Shown here: positions 1 to 10,160 of the stretch, in pieces
Position numbering within the stretch: position 1 is the stretch's first letter
How the letters are laid out: every line of letters begins with the position of its first letter
Assembly (NCBI RefSeq): GCF_020829645.1
Contig: NZ_JAIVFS010000010.1
Location: forward strand, 88,286 to 152,285
DNA: 64,000 nucleotides
DNA from: Nostoc mirabile CHAB5784
GTDB lineage: Bacteria; Cyanobacteriota; Cyanobacteriia; Cyanobacteriales; Nostocaceae
Direction: 5' to 3'
Notes under the pieces: generated by a model
The model's database searches: none
Told to the model about the DNA's origin: nothing
The model's input: the letters and a program-made list of their open reading frames with translations, nothing else
Program-made: the position numbers and the translations under genes

Positions 1-370
1 GAAGTTACCACGTCTAGTCTGGGAAAGTGCTGGTATTTGTCGGGAGCAATCAAGGTTGGAAAGTGCGATCGCTACTATTGAATCTTGGCAACAAGATTTT
101 GCTATCCTGCCTTTAAGTCAATTCTTGCTTGGTTTACGTCCCGCAGAACCAGCTAGTTTTCATATACCAGATGTTGAACGGCAATTGAGACTTTGGGCAG
201 AAACCCGCAATTTATTAGATGTCGCTGATTTAATTCTCAAAAGTGCTGCTTTTAGAACCGAAAGCCGAGGTGGACATTACCGTTTAGATTATCCTCAGCC
301 AGACCCGAATTGGCAAGTTCACGCACTTGTACAAACACATCATTGGTGGAAATCTCCACTATTATCTTGA
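1..370 (+). CDS. nadB: L-aspartate oxidase, C-terminal end (partial)
   Basis: The reading frame is open from base 2 and enters from outside the window, so the TTG at 56 is not the true start. About 122 residues are visible. They match the C-terminal helical part of L-aspartate oxidase, including the conserved tail SRGGHYRLDYP near the end. NadB is the FAD enzyme that oxidises L-aspartate to iminoaspartate, the first step of de novo NAD synthesis with NadA. The FAD-binding domain lies upstream, outside the window. The stop is TGA at 368-370. Assigned from the recognisable tail. Confidence 0.85.
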   Translation, partial: KLPRLVWESAGICREQSRLESAIATIESWQQDFAILPLSQFLLGLRPAEPASFHIPDVERQLRLWAETRNLLDVADLILKSAAFRTESRGGHYRLDYPQPDPNWQVHALVQTHHWWKSPLLS

Positions 371-578
371 TTGAAGTTTTTTCCAGAACAAGCTTTTAGC
401 AAAGGCTTTTAATCCCTTCTTCTCTAGTCGCAGCGCTTGGACGGGTGACGCTCTTAGGTCGTTATCACTAGGTGGTGAAAGGGGAAATTTCAGTCTACTT
501 GAGTGGCAGTAGTTCTTAGCCTATAACTTAATCACAATGCCTTCACGCATGGGGTCAATCTAAAATCCAACATTGCTA
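371..578. other. spacer without recognised gene
   Basis: This stretch lies between two convergent genes, the nadB end (+) and the small secreted-protein gene (-). I see no coding frame and no clear T-rich hairpin terminator. Confidence 0.5.
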
Positions 579-815
579 TTAGCGGGTGCCACTACCATGC
601 TGACTGTCGGGGCCACCATAATTTGGTGGGATATACATGTCGTTTAAATTTTGAGAATTGGCTTCGCGGGCAATTAAGGTGTTACTGCTAGTAGCGCCAA
701 AAGCATTAGCGCTTGCAGTATTGAACATACCTGTACAGGCTGCAATTTTCGGTATTAGCATGTAAGCAGCTATACACAATATTATAAGTTTTTTGATTCG
801 GAAATTAGTCTTCAT
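579..815 (-). CDS. small secreted PatX-like protein (HGSGTR C-terminus)
   Basis: The 78-residue product starts MKTNFRIKK, followed by a hydrophobic segment at about residues 9-26 and an AxA-like region, which reads as a secretion signal. The chain ends GGPDSQHGSGTR. A hydrophobic N-terminus plus an RGSGR-type motif at the extreme C-terminus is the described architecture of PatX, a HetR-associated peptide precursor found across filamentous cyanobacteria. Here the motif has H for the first R and one extra T before the final R, so it is a variant and not the canonical pentapeptide. No TCCGGA (DIF-type promoter motif) is visible in the 80 bases upstream; the nearest thing is TACGGTA about 55 bases upstream. 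The ribosome site is weak (CTGAAAGCC before ATG). Family membership is inferred from architecture. Confidence 0.55.
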   Translation of the reverse strand: MKTNFRIKKLIILCIAAYMLIPKIAACTGMFNTASANAFGATSSNTLIAREANSQNLNDMYIPPNYGGPDSQHGSGTR

Positions 816-1545
816 GGCTTTCAGTAAATTTACTAGTTTTTCATTTAAAAAACGTTTTTTTATTTTCTACCGTATATTTACTGTCTTTTGTAAAAAAAAA
901 CTTTATTAAATTAATTCAATATTGTTGGTGGTGTACAAGGAATTATGGGAAACGCTTGTAAATTAAGCTTTATCTGCTCATATTAAATAGCTTATCTACT
1001 TAAGTGATATTCTTAAATATGTCATTTTTACATCAGTCTAAAGTTAGATATATTGATAAATTATAGTAAGCATTTTGTCTAAACTACTATTTATTAATAA
1101 TATATTAAGGCTTATAAGTATAAACACTATGTTTACTGGCTAACAACTCAGAAAAATATTAAGTAATACTTAGTTAAGTGTATATTTAAAATTTAATTAT
1201 AGTAAAGATATATAAAGTTAGAGTAACGTAATTACTATACCATAAGGATTTTCAAAACTATGAACCGAGTAAGTACAGTATATTTTATTTTAGTAATAAT
1301 ATTGACAAAATTAATTTGCTAGTTACCTCTGATAACTAATCCCTTTCTCACCTATGTTCTTAGGTTTAGTGTTCAGGTAAAAAAGCCTTACTAGGTCTTT
1401 ATCTTCCCGAAAAAACCACTTCGCAGCATATACACTATAGTTTTTCAAGATAGTCCTTTGGACGTATCTCCACTCGTCATTCCTAATGTCAAGGTAAAAT
1501 TTGTGACTAAAAAGAAAAAAACCTGGAGACTTGACTCTTGCGTAA
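816..1545. other. AT-rich intergenic region
   Basis: About 730 very AT-rich bases separate the PatX-like gene from the 3' end of the CHASE2-GGDEF gene. The first 60-80 bases (816-900) should hold the promoter of the PatX-like gene. A possible 20-codon hydrophobic ORF begins at 1260 behind AAGGA, but nothing else supports it. No RNA gene or repeat array was recognised. Confidence 0.5.
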
Positions 1546-3750
1546 TTAAGCAAATTCGTAGCGATTTTTACCCAGGTGCTTGGCACGATACATTGCTGCA
1601 TCTGCTTGTTTCATTAAAGTTTCACTGTCTTGACTGTTGTATGGATAAACACTAATGCCAATACTCGCAGAGACTCGGATTGCATAGCCATCCAAGACAA
1701 CTGGCTTGCTAATACTAGTTAAAATTTTTGCGGCGACTTTAGCAGCTATTTGAACATTAGGAATTGCCCGTAAAATCACAGTAAATTCATCGCCACCCAA
1801 ACGAGAAACTGTATCACTAGCGCGTAAAGAGTTGCTGAGTCGTCCGGCGATAGTCATTAGCAAGCGATCGCCCACCTCGTGCCCCAGAGTATCATTGATT
1901 TGCTTAAAGCCATCTAAATCAATAAACAGCAGCCCCAGCACCAAGTTGTTGTGTTGCGCCCAATGTAACGATTCGTAAAGTTGTTCCGCAAAAAATTTGC
2001 GATTGGATAGACCTGTGAGCGGGTCGTGATAAGCTAAATGACGCAAGTGGTCTTCTTTGAGTTTTAGTTCCTTGTTAGAGCACAATAGTTCAGCAGCAGT
2101 ACGTTTTAGGTGTTCTTCCATGAGCTTGCGCTGAGTAATATCTCGGATGACTCCAACTAAAAATAAATTGCCAGCTGAGTCTTTATGGAGCGATCGCTTA
2201 GTGGCAATTTGATGAGTCTGACCATGTGCATTGGTAAATTCTTCTTCATGTTCCTGGGGTTTTTGAGTCCTGAATACAAGATCATCCTGTTGTCGAAACA
2301 CATCGGCTTCATGTTTAGGGAAAAAGTCATAGTCTGACTTTTCGATTAATAACTTATTCGGATAACCGATAAATCGACAATACGCCTCATTTAAAACAAT
2401 CCACTGGTGTTGTTCATTTTTCACAAAAATTGGATCAGGAATCGTGTTGATTACGTGATGCAAAAATTCTTTAGAACGTTTCCACTCTTCCTGGATGTGG
2501 GCAATATGACTGGTCATCCAAATAGCTGAACTGCCAAAGCTAAACAGTGAGGGAATTAGCGGTATCCACCAACCGTACAAGAAAGCAAGGTAGGCACTCA
2601 GGGTCAATACCAAGCAACAAACTAGGATGCTAAAAAGGCTCTTAGTTGCGTGTCGTATCCGCCATGTCGTTACAGTTCCCAGATAAGACCAGATAAAAAT
2701 CCATAAGTATTCCACTAAGTCAGTCCAGACTTTAAGTAACGGTCGTCCTTGCAGAGCAGCTGAGATTAACTCACTAATAAAATAAGCTTGCAGTTGAATA
2801 CCAGGTACAGGCTTTGCCGTACCCATTAGACTGCTGGAGTAGGGAATGAATACAAAATCTAGGAGGCTGGGTGCAGTGGAGCCAATAAGTATAATCCGAT
2901 CTTTGATTAAGTTTTCTTTAACTTTATCTGCCAGTACATCTCCCATCGATACCTGGCGAAAATTACAAAATTCTCTAGATGAACTTTGACATTTGGGTTT
3001 GGGAAAGTTAGTCAAAATTTGGTAGCCTCTAGCATCAGCTCGCACATAGGCACCATCATTAGCCTGAAAACGAGTAAATACTGCCTTACCCAATTGCAAA
3101 TACTCAGGGTTGTTTTTTGCTTTGGTGGGAGTAATATTTTCTGACTTTAAATACAATAAAGCCAACTTTAGAGCAAAACTTTCGTGTACCTGATTATTAA
3201 CGTGCCAATACAACAAACTGCGACGTACTTTCCCATCGAGATCATACAGCACATTGTTAAAGCCCACTTGATCCTGATTTAGCCCCAGTGGAGGTGAAAC
3301 ATTAACGTTTTTGTCATTTGCCAGTAACTCAATACCAATCAAGTTGGGCATTAACTTATAAACATTACGAAGTTCTTGATTACCAAGCCCTACTGCCAAA
3401 TCTCGGTAGATATCTAAGCCAATAGCACGGGGTTTGTGGACGTTCAATTTTTGCAATAACTGGGCAATCTTCGCATCTGGAATCGGCCACGAACCTACTT
3501 CCTTTAAATCGGCTTCATCAATCCCTACGATGGTAATACGCTCTTCTGGCGGTTCATTTGGACGTAAGCGAAAAAATTGATCCAAACCTGCCAACTCCAA
3601 AGATTGTAATAATCCGATGGAGTGCAAAAGCAGGACGCAGATTGCAAGGCTGGCGGCAGTAATCAATTCTCTGTGTCCTCGACTAAGCGATTGTTTCAGT
3701 CCAAAGATGAACTTCACAAAACGTTTGCCTAGCTGCTGATTCATTCCCAT
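1546..3750 (-). CDS. CHASE2-PAS-GGDEF membrane sensor diguanylate cyclase
   Basis: The 734-residue protein has one N-terminal membrane segment (about residues 29-47), an extracytoplasmic CHASE2 sensor (about 55-320), two or three further membrane segments (about 345-415), a PAS domain (about 430-545), a short coiled linker and a C-terminal GGDEF domain. The active-site GGDEF is intact at 652-656. An RASD inhibitory-site motif (RxxD) sits five residues before it, so product-inhibited synthesis of cyclic di-GMP is predicted. No EAL domain follows. It is monocistronic; downstream is AT-rich spacer. The sensed ligand is unknown. Confidence 0.9.
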   Translation of the reverse strand: MGMNQQLGKRFVKFIFGLKQSLSRGHRELITAASLAICVLLLHSIGLLQSLELAGLDQFFRLRPNEPPEERITIVGIDEADLKEVGSWPIPDAKIAQLLQKLNVHKPRAIGLDIYRDLAVGLGNQELRNVYKLMPNLIGIELLANDKNVNVSPPLGLNQDQVGFNNVLYDLDGKVRRSLLYWHVNNQVHESFALKLALLYLKSENITPTKAKNNPEYLQLGKAVFTRFQANDGAYVRADARGYQILTNFPKPKCQSSSREFCNFRQVSMGDVLADKVKENLIKDRIILIGSTAPSLLDFVFIPYSSSLMGTAKPVPGIQLQAYFISELISAALQGRPLLKVWTDLVEYLWIFIWSYLGTVTTWRIRHATKSLFSILVCCLVLTLSAYLAFLYGWWIPLIPSLFSFGSSAIWMTSHIAHIQEEWKRSKEFLHHVINTIPDPIFVKNEQHQWIVLNEAYCRFIGYPNKLLIEKSDYDFFPKHEADVFRQQDDLVFRTQKPQEHEEEFTNAHGQTHQIATKRSLHKDSAGNLFLVGVIRDITQRKLMEEHLKRTAAELLCSNKELKLKEDHLRHLAYHDPLTGLSNRKFFAEQLYESLHWAQHNNLVLGLLFIDLDGFKQINDTLGHEVGDRLLMTIAGRLSNSLRASDTVSRLGGDEFTVILRAIPNVQIAAKVAAKILTSISKPVVLDGYAIRVSASIGISVYPYNSQDSETLMKQADAAMYRAKHLGKNRYEFA

Positions 3751-4289
3751 TACACTAGTGGGGAAAAATAAATATTCTCTATTTTTTATAGCTATTAACT
3801 ATCGGACTAACATAGCTCAAGGAGGAGCTAAATAGAGTTTCTAATAGTTTTTCAATTTAGTAAGGTTTTTCAAGATATCGTGGTAGTTGTGATGTACTAT
3901 CATATATTGAGGCCAATTATTTGACCAAACAGCAACTGGGACTTTTGTGGCTATCAGCACAAATTAAGTATAAATATTGTTGAAAGTGAGTTCAGCGGAT
4001 TTTACTTTTCAAAGGTTTGTCTGGTAAAGCTTACTCAATTAAACGCGCACATTTTTGAGCAACTAGATATTTTCCTGACAATTGTGGTAACTTCCAACAG
4101 ATACACTTTTGGGTTCGGCACTGACATGATTACATCCCAAGTGACACCCAAGTGCTGTAAAAATAAATTAAAGTATACATTTTATGTTAGCAAATATACT
4201 TAATTTATTTCCTTCAGCTTAAGGTGCTTGCGGATAAAAGCGTAGGAAAATTAGTAATTGGACATTGAACAACACCTATTATCTATTAC
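3751..4289. other. intergenic region upstream of the GGDEF gene
   Basis: About 540 bases carry the promoter side of the minus-strand GGDEF gene and the 3' side of the VKOR-fusion gene. No coding frame or repeat array was recognised. The last bases run into the terminator at 4290-4340. Confidence 0.5.
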
Positions 4290-4340
4290 CAAAAACAAAA
4301 AAGCCAACTGGAAACAGATTTTGCTGTATTCATCCAGTTG
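4290..4340 (-). terminator. rho-independent terminator of the VKOR-fusion gene
   Basis: Read on the minus strand, CAACTGGA (4340-4333) pairs with TCCAGTTG (4312-4305). Inside the loop CAG and CTG can extend the pairing. The stem is followed directly by GGCTTTTTTGTTTTT. The structure lies 35 bases past the stop of the 4375-5358 gene. Confidence 0.8.
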
Positions 4341-4374
4341 ACTGGGTGTGAACTACACCGTACCGCTAGGTCGA

Positions 4375-5358
4375 TTACCTGAAATACTTGAAGTTACGAG
4401 GGCCCGTGTAACCAGAAACTTTCGCTAGTTCCTCTAAATTTTGGACTCCGCTATAGCTTTTACCATCGATAATCCAAGTGGGGAAGCCTTCAATTTTTGC
4501 GGCTTTACATAGTTCGGGTTGAGCTTTAAATCCCTCGGGAGCGCATTCTACCTTAACATCCTTGTTAATTACTTCCTCGGCTTCTTTACCAAAAAGCAGC
4601 TTTTGTTCATGGCAGTGAGGACACCAGTAAGCACTGTATTCCTTTGCGCCTACCTTCGCCAGATGGCGTGCTAAAGCGATTTCTGCCTCACCAGAAGTAG
4701 TAGTAACTTTCCAACCGAAGGCTGGGTTAGCGTCTCCTTTGGGAGTAAAGGTAATTTTTGCGGGTTGTCCTGGAGTTACAGGTGTAACATCTGATTGATT
4801 CACGCCAGCATAAACGCCTAAAGTGCCAATCAGCGTCACCATACCCACAATAATGGCGGTAAAGAAGATTTGTCCTATATCCTCCCAAGTTCGACCGATA
4901 ATTGTCAGTACCAAAAGACTCACAGAGAACAAAGCTGAACCGATACAGTAAGGACAAATAGCTTTGATTTGAGATGCTAGCACGTACATTAAATAGCCGC
5001 TAAAGACAGACATTGCGATCGCACCCGCCAGCAGCAGCAACCACGTCCAATTTTCCACTTGCTTGCGACTATTCTTTTCCCCTGAGTTAAATACCAAGGG
5101 AGCCAAAGCAAATATCACCATACTGGTATATGCCAAAAACCCAAACAAAGCTAATGGCTGACCAAAAACCGTTGCCCAAGGGCTGGAAAGTACATCATTA
5201 CAGCCCTTGACACCAGCCTGTGCCACACAAGCTGCACTGCCTCCTGTTAACTTTTCTATGGCAAGATAACCTGTTATCAGCGCACCACATCCAGCGATCG
5301 CGGCAATCAATGAACGTGACCATTTATGAATCCAAGGAGTAGAACGACGGCGAATCAT
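4375..5358 (-). CDS. vitamin K epoxide reductase / thioredoxin-like fusion (disulfide-bond formation)
   Basis: The 327-residue protein fuses an integral-membrane VKOR domain (about residues 15-185, several membrane segments) to a thioredoxin-like domain (about 215-327). The loop cysteine pair is at C44 and C53, the quinone-proximal CPYC at 135-138 and the thioredoxin CPHC at 246-249. All redox cysteines are intact. Such fusions in cyanobacteria and plants (LTO1 type) oxidise lumenal or periplasmic protein thiols and pass electrons to quinone. A clear terminator follows. The gene is monocistronic, and its upstream spacer is filled by a GGGGAAT tandem repeat, so its promoter must lie in or beyond that repeat. 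Confidence 0.92.
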   Translation of the reverse strand: MIRRRSTPWIHKWSRSLIAAIAGCGALITGYLAIEKLTGGSAACVAQAGVKGCNDVLSSPWATVFGQPLALFGFLAYTSMVIFALAPLVFNSGEKNSRKQVENWTWLLLLAGAIAMSVFSGYLMYVLASQIKAICPYCIGSALFSVSLLVLTIIGRTWEDIGQIFFTAIIVGMVTLIGTLGVYAGVNQSDVTPVTPGQPAKITFTPKGDANPAFGWKVTTTSGEAEIALARHLAKVGAKEYSAYWCPHCHEQKLLFGKEAEEVINKDVKVECAPEGFKAQPELCKAAKIEGFPTWIIDGKSYSGVQNLEELAKVSGYTGPRNFKYFR

Positions 5359-5514
5359 AAATATTGGGGAATGGGGAATGAGGAATGGGGAATGGGGAAT
5401 GGGGAATGGGGAATTGCGGAATGGGGAATAATAATTAATTGTTCGCTTGCTCCCCCTACTCCCTAGTACAGACGCGATTAATCGCGTCTCTCCCTACTCC
5501 CCACTCCCCACTTT
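5359..5514. repeat. GGGGAAT short tandem repeat and GACGCGAT palindrome
   Basis: From about 5365 to 5430 the spacer is a run of GGGGAAT heptamers with small variations. At about 5466-5490 an imperfect palindrome AGACGCGATTAATCGCGTCT occurs; the same palindromic unit recurs at 56.1 and 59.9 kb. Both are typical noncoding repeats of Nostoc genomes. Confidence 0.85.
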
Positions 5515-6363
5515 CTAAGAATGTAACTTTACTTGTTCTGCTGATTTACTTTCACTTTTGGAGTTCCAATTGCGACGTGCAGCTTCGACAAATTGACTGA
5601 CGCGAATTGGGTCAATTGGTTGCTCTATACGTCCGTGGCGTTTCAGGGAACTGGAAACTATGACACCATCTGCTGCCTGCATTAATGTATCAATATTTTC
5701 CCAATTCGCCCCACTACCGATGAACACTGGCGTGCCAGCTGCTGCACCACAAGCTAGTTCCAAATCTTCTAAGTTAGGTGGACTACCAGTAGCCCAACCA
5801 GACAAAATCACTCCGTCTGCTAAACCCCTTTCAATGGTGTCTTTCACGGCGACTGTGAGATTTGGAGAACTCAAAGGACGGGCGTGTTTCACCAACACAT
5901 CGGCCAGGATTTTAACATCACAGCCTAACTCCCGTCGATAGCGGAGTAATTGATGGGCTTCTCCCTCAATTAATCCCTGATCGGTTGCCATCACTCCTGT
6001 GAGAACGTTGACGCGGATGAATTGCGCCTGCACACAGCTAGCGATCGCCATTGCACTTTTGGCGTCGTTTCGCAAAACATTTAAGCCTACAGGCAAAGTC
6101 ACTAAATTTTGTATCCGCTGCACCACAATGGTCATGGCACTCACAACCACCGGATCGACTTGGTTTTTGGTAAACGGCGCGTCGAAAAAATTCTCCACAA
6201 TCAGCCCGTCAACCCCTCCACTTGCCAGGGCAGCAGCTTCTTGTTCGGCGCGGTCAATCACCGCTTTTAGGCTACCTCCCCAACGAGGTGAGGTCGGCAG
6301 TGGTAGCAGGTGAACCACGCCAATAATCGGTGAGCGAGTTTTAAATAATTGATATAAGTCCAC
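5515..6363 (-). CDS. btpA: BtpA family protein (photosystem I biogenesis)
   Basis: The 282-residue protein begins MDLYQLFKTRSPIIGVVHLLPLP and has the BtpA hallmarks, including GGVDGLIVENFFDAPF, LPVGLNVLRNDA and the C-terminal IGSGANWENI segment of its TIM-barrel-like fold. In Synechocystis BtpA is a thylakoid-associated protein needed to stabilise the PSI reaction-centre proteins PsaA and PsaB, especially in the cold. The length is normal for the family. The ATG at 6363 starts at the family's usual position. It is a single gene on the minus strand, divergent from rimO. Confidence 0.92.
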   Translation of the reverse strand: MDLYQLFKTRSPIIGVVHLLPLPTSPRWGGSLKAVIDRAEQEAAALASGGVDGLIVENFFDAPFTKNQVDPVVVSAMTIVVQRIQNLVTLPVGLNVLRNDAKSAMAIASCVQAQFIRVNVLTGVMATDQGLIEGEAHQLLRYRRELGCDVKILADVLVKHARPLSSPNLTVAVKDTIERGLADGVILSGWATGSPPNLEDLELACGAAAGTPVFIGSGANWENIDTLMQAADGVIVSSSLKRHGRIEQPIDPIRVSQFVEAARRNWNSKSESKSAEQVKLHS

Positions 6364-7038
6364 GTCTTTAATCCGCCTCGCGGAGTCTAGAGTCGAGAAT
6401 TTTTTGACTATTGACTATATGACCCTTGACTCTTGACTTTTCATTAACTAGTCAAATGTGTTTTATGATAGTCGGTTTACTGCCTCCTTCCTGAGATGGA
6501 AATTGGCCTCCAACCTCCCATAAGATATGTTAAGATAAAACTTGGCTACAAGAGGAGTTTGCCACTCACTAGACGCGAGGCAGCTTTCCGTGGTTTAGGC
6601 GTCTTGTCCGCGCCCAGTCGTAGGACTTGCCAATCGCCAGGCTAGCATTACTGCTTTATTAAGCGTAGTCGCTTTCGTCGATTTCCCGGAGGGTAGCGAC
6701 TTCTCACAACAAGCCCCTTGGGCGGCTTCCCGATGGGTAGATTAACAACGCACACGCTGTGGTAATGTAAAATACCAATAGGCGAATTGTTAAAAAAGAT
6801 TACAAGTGTCAAATGTACCCAAAGACACTTCAATTTACCCTGGGGAACAGATTGATAGGAATATCATAACATGACCTCTATTTTTATTTATTGATAGGGT
6901 TATGAGTCCACGAGCAGTTATTGACAGTGGAGATTTGCCACTGCGCTGTTTTCATGAGGATGCTGATAGCAAAAAAGCTTAATTTTGCGCCAGAATGTTT
7001 GACTACAAGAAGAAAAAAAATGAAGATTTTTTCAAAAT
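6364..7038. other. btpA-rimO divergent intergenic region
   Basis: About 675 bases hold no convincing gene. Parts look like dispersed Nostoc repeats: a TTGACTCTTGACTTTT-type run near 6420-6440, and GC-richer inverted segments around 6660-6740 of the CCCGGAGGGTAG / TTCCCGATGGGTAG kind. The two promoters should sit near 6364-6480 (btpA) and 6850-7030 (rimO). Confidence 0.5.
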
Positions 7039-8358
7039 ATGGGTGACAAGCCAACAATTGCCATTTCTCACCTGGGCTGCGAGAAAAACCGAATTGATAC
7101 AGAACACATGCTGGGAATGCTCGTAGAAGCAGGCTACGGTGTAGATACAAATGAAGAGTTAGCCGATTACGTTATTGTTAATACTTGTAGTTTTATTGAA
7201 GCAGCCCGGCAAGAATCTGTCAGAACTTTGGTAGAACTGGCAGAGGCAAACAAAAAAATCGTAATCACTGGCTGTATGGCGCAACATTTCCAAGAACAAC
7301 TTTTGGAAGAGTTGCCGGAAGCAGTAGCGGTGGTTGGTACAGGTGATTATCACAAAATTGTAAATGTAATTGAGCGTGTAGAACAAGGCGAACGGGTTAA
7401 ACAGGTTAGTATCGAACCAACCTACATCGCCGATGAAACTACACCGCGCTATCGCACTACAACCGAGGGCGTAGCTTACCTGCGGGTTGCGGAAGGATGT
7501 GATTATCGTTGTGCATTTTGTATCATTCCTCATCTTCGAGGGAACCAGCGATCGCGTACTATTGAATCTATAGTCGCCGAAGCCGAGCAGTTAGTTAGTC
7601 AAGGGGTAAAGGAAATTATTCTAATTTCCCAAATCACCACTAATTACGGTTTGGATATTTACGGTAAGCCAAAATTAGCCGAATTACTTCGCGCTTTGGG
7701 GAAAGTAGATATACCGTGGATTAGAATGCACTACGCTTATCCCACGGGACTAACCCCAGATGTGATAGCGGCGATCCAAGAAACACCCAACGTCTTGCCT
7801 TATCTGGATTTGCCCTTGCAACATTCTCATCCCGAAATTCTCCGCGCCATGAACCGTCCTTGGCAAGGACGGGTAAATGATGGGATTATAGATCGCATCA
7901 AAACGGCGCTACCAACAGCCGTACTGCGGACAACATTTATTGTTGGTTTCCCAGGAGAAACAAGCAAGCATTTTGAGCATCTACTAGAGTTCGTTGGGCG
8001 ACATGAATTCGATCATGTTGGCGTCTTCACCTTTTCCTCTGAGGAAGGAACCCCAGCTTATAAGCTACTAAATCAGTTGCCGCAAGAAGTGATGGACGAT
8101 CGCCGATACCAACTGATGGAACTCCAGCAACCGATTTCTCAAAAGAAAAATCAACAGGAAGTAGGCAAAATCGTCGATGTCCTGATTGAGCAAGAAAATC
8201 CTGAAAGTGGTGAACTAATAGGTCGTTCAGGTAGATTCTCCCCAGAGGTTGATGGTCTGGTGTATGTCAAAGGCCAGGCAAAGTTAGGAACCATCGTGCC
8301 AATAGCGATTCACCACGCTGATACATACGACCTCTATGGTCAAGTAGTCAATAACTAA
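7039..8358 (+). CDS. rimO: ribosomal protein S12 methylthiotransferase RimO
   Basis: The 439-residue radical-SAM enzyme adds a methylthio group to the conserved aspartate of ribosomal protein uS12. The N-terminal MTTase domain carries the auxiliary-cluster cysteines C14, C50 and C79. The radical-SAM CxxxCxxC motif is at C154, C158 and C161 (CDYRCAFC). A TRAM domain closes the protein (about 370-435). The start [20 protein letters not shown] and the HLGC and CIIPHLRG motifs separate RimO from the tRNA enzyme MiaB. Length and all cluster ligands are normal. Confidence 0.95.
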   Translation: MGDKPTIAISHLGCEKNRIDTEHMLGMLVEAGYGVDTNEELADYVIVNTCSFIEAARQESVRTLVELAEANKKIVITGCMAQHFQEQLLEELPEAVAVVGTGDYHKIVNVIERVEQGERVKQVSIEPTYIADETTPRYRTTTEGVAYLRVAEGCDYRCAFCIIPHLRGNQRSRTIESIVAEAEQLVSQGVKEIILISQITTNYGLDIYGKPKLAELLRALGKVDIPWIRMHYAYPTGLTPDVIAAIQETPNVLPYLDLPLQHSHPEILRAMNRPWQGRVNDGIIDRIKTALPTAVLRTTFIVGFPGETSKHFEHLLEFVGRHEFDHVGVFTFSSEEGTPAYKLLNQLPQEVMDDRRYQLMELQQPISQKKNQQEVGKIVDVLIEQENPESGELIGRSGRFSPEVDGLVYVKGQAKLGTIVPIAIHHADTYDLYGQVVNN

Positions 8359-8627
8359 GTTGTCATTTGTCTTTTGTCCAAAGTCCAATGTTAAATGACC
8401 CTTACAGATTCATCCTTATACTAAGGTCAATGCTGCATTAATGGCAGTTTTCATGAGGGTTTACCTGAAACGCTGGCGGACTTGTTGGCATAGCCTCTCC
8501 AAGAGTTGAGGCCTCGCTACCGCCCTTAGCTCACTAATGACTAATGACTAATGACTAATGACTAATGACTAATAACTAATGACTAATGACTAATCCAAAA
8601 TCCTTACATAAAATTTAGGACGAATTA
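8359..8627. repeat. spacer with TGACTAA heptamer array
   Basis: The spacer between rimO and the helicase ends in about nine copies of the heptamer TGACTAA (about 8533-8595, one unit altered to TAACTAA). The helicase start follows 33 bases later. A shorter array of the same heptamer precedes the gene at 16154. Confidence 0.9.
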
Positions 8628-10160
8628 ATGACTCTTTCATTTCAAGAATTAGGCATTTCCCAAGAACGTGTCGAACAACTAGAAAAAATCGGTTTTACCG
8701 AACCCACTAACATTCAAGTGCAAGCAATTCCCCAATTGCTAGCCGGTCGTGATGTGGTAGGTCAATCTCAAACTGGAACAGGCAAAACAGCAGCATTTTC
8801 ACTGCCAATTTTAGAGCGGCTGGATGTTAATCAAAAAGCTGTACAAGCGATAGTTTTAACACCAACTCGTGAATTAGCAATGCAAGTTCACGATGCGATC
8901 GCGCAATTCATCGGCAATGAAGGATTGCGGGTGTTAGCAATCTACGGTGGTCAGTCAATTGACCGCCAAATGTTACAACTCAAACGTGGCGTTCACATGG
9001 TTGTGGGCACTCCAGGACGGGTGATCGATTTGCTTGATCGCGGCTGTTTAAAGCTCGATCAAGTGAAGTGGTTTGTGTTGGATGAAGCTGATGAAATGTT
9101 GAGCATGGGCTTTATTGATGATGTGGTGAAAATCCTCTCGCAAGCGCCTGTAGATCGCCAAACAGCTTTATTCTCGGCAACAATGCCACCATCGATTCGG
9201 ATGTTGGTGAATAAGTTCTTGCGATCGCCTGCGACTGTCACCGTTGAACAGCCAAAAGCCGCTCCCAACAAAATCAATCAAGTAGCTTACTTGATCCCCC
9301 GCCACTGGACAAAAGCCAAAGCTTTACAGCCAATTCTGGAAATGGAAGATCCAGAAACAGCTTTAATCTTTGTCCGCACCAGACGCACAGCCGCAGAACT
9401 CACCAGTCAGTTACAAGGGGCTGGTCACAGTGTCGATGAATACCACGGTGACTTATCGCAACAAGCGCGGGAACGATTATTAAGCCGATTCCGTAACCGT
9501 CAAGTTCGCTGGGTGGTAGCAACTGATATTGCAGCACGAGGGTTAGATGTCGATCAACTCTCCCATGTGATCAACTACGACTTACCCGATAGCGTAGAAA
9601 CCTACGTCCATCGCATTGGTCGTACTGGTCGTGCTGGTAAAGAAGGAACAGCAATTTCCTTAGTACAACCATTTGAGCGGCGCAAGCAGCAAACATTTGA
9701 ACGTCATAACCGTCAAAATTGGCAATTGCTGACCATTCCTACACGCGCCCAGATTGAAGCAAGACACATTCTTAAATTGCAAGAACAGGTGCGAGAAGCA
9801 TTGACAGGTGAGCGTTTGGCTTCATTCTTGCCAATTGTCAGCGAACTAATTGAAGAATACGATGCTCAAGCGATCGCTGCAGCTGCACTGCAAATCGCTT
9901 ATGACCAAACTCGCCCCGCTTGGTTGAGTTCAGACGTGGAAATTCCCCAAGAGGAATCCTCCGCTCCCAAACCCAGACTCGGTAAGCGTCGTGAATCTTC
10001 TAGCGAGCGCCCCCGTTCTGCGTGGAAATCAGATAGCAGCAATGAAGATGAAGAAAGACATTCTTCTCCCAAGCCAAAACTGCGGACAAGTGTTCGTGAG
10101 TCTTCTGCATCCCCTAGTAAAAAGCTAGGTTCACCTACAGCGAGAGAATCAGCTTCTTAG
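8628..10160 (+). CDS. DEAD-box RNA helicase, CrhR/CrhB type
   Basis: The 510-residue ATP-dependent RNA helicase has all core motifs: Q motif (about 20-30), SQTGTGKT Walker A, PTREL, VLDEADEM, SAT, and HRIGRTGRAG at the end of RecA domain 2. The region after the core (ALTGERLASFLP, EEYDAQAIAAAALQ) matches the cyanobacterial cold- and redox-regulated CrhR family as I know it, rather than bacterial RhlE. The last 70 residues are a low-complexity Ser/Arg/Lys tail, which probably binds RNA. It stands alone. The start ATG follows a long repeat-filled leader, so translation control through the leader is possible but not shown. Confidence 0.93.
   Translation: MTLSFQELGISQERVEQLEKIGFTEPTNIQVQAIPQLLAGRDVVGQSQTGTGKTAAFSLPILERLDVNQKAVQAIVLTPTRELAMQVHDAIAQFIGNEGLRVLAIYGGQSIDRQMLQLKRGVHMVVGTPGRVIDLLDRGCLKLDQVKWFVLDEADEMLSMGFIDDVVKILSQAPVDRQTALFSATMPPSIRMLVNKFLRSPATVTVEQPKAAPNKINQVAYLIPRHWTKAKALQPILEMEDPETALIFVRTRRTAAELTSQLQGAGHSVDEYHGDLSQQARERLLSRFRNRQVRWVVATDIAARGLDVDQLSHVINYDLPDSVETYVHRIGRTGRAGKEGTAISLVQPFERRKQQTFERHNRQNWQLLTIPTRAQIEARHILKLQEQVREALTGERLASFLPIVSELIEEYDAQAIAAAALQIAYDQTRPAWLSSDVEIPQEESSAPKPRLGKRRESSSERPRSAWKSDSSNEDEERHSSPKPKLRTSVRESSASPSKKLGSPTARESAS

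Noticed and set aside
1260..1322. Twenty-codon hydrophobic ORF behind AAGGA
   Set aside because: Too short to support without conservation; the AT-rich spacer produces such frames by chance.
1323..1601. Minus-strand 92-residue frame at the 3' end of the GGDEF gene
   Set aside because: It overlaps the true C-terminal coding region of the GGDEF protein in another frame and has no ribosome site or family features.
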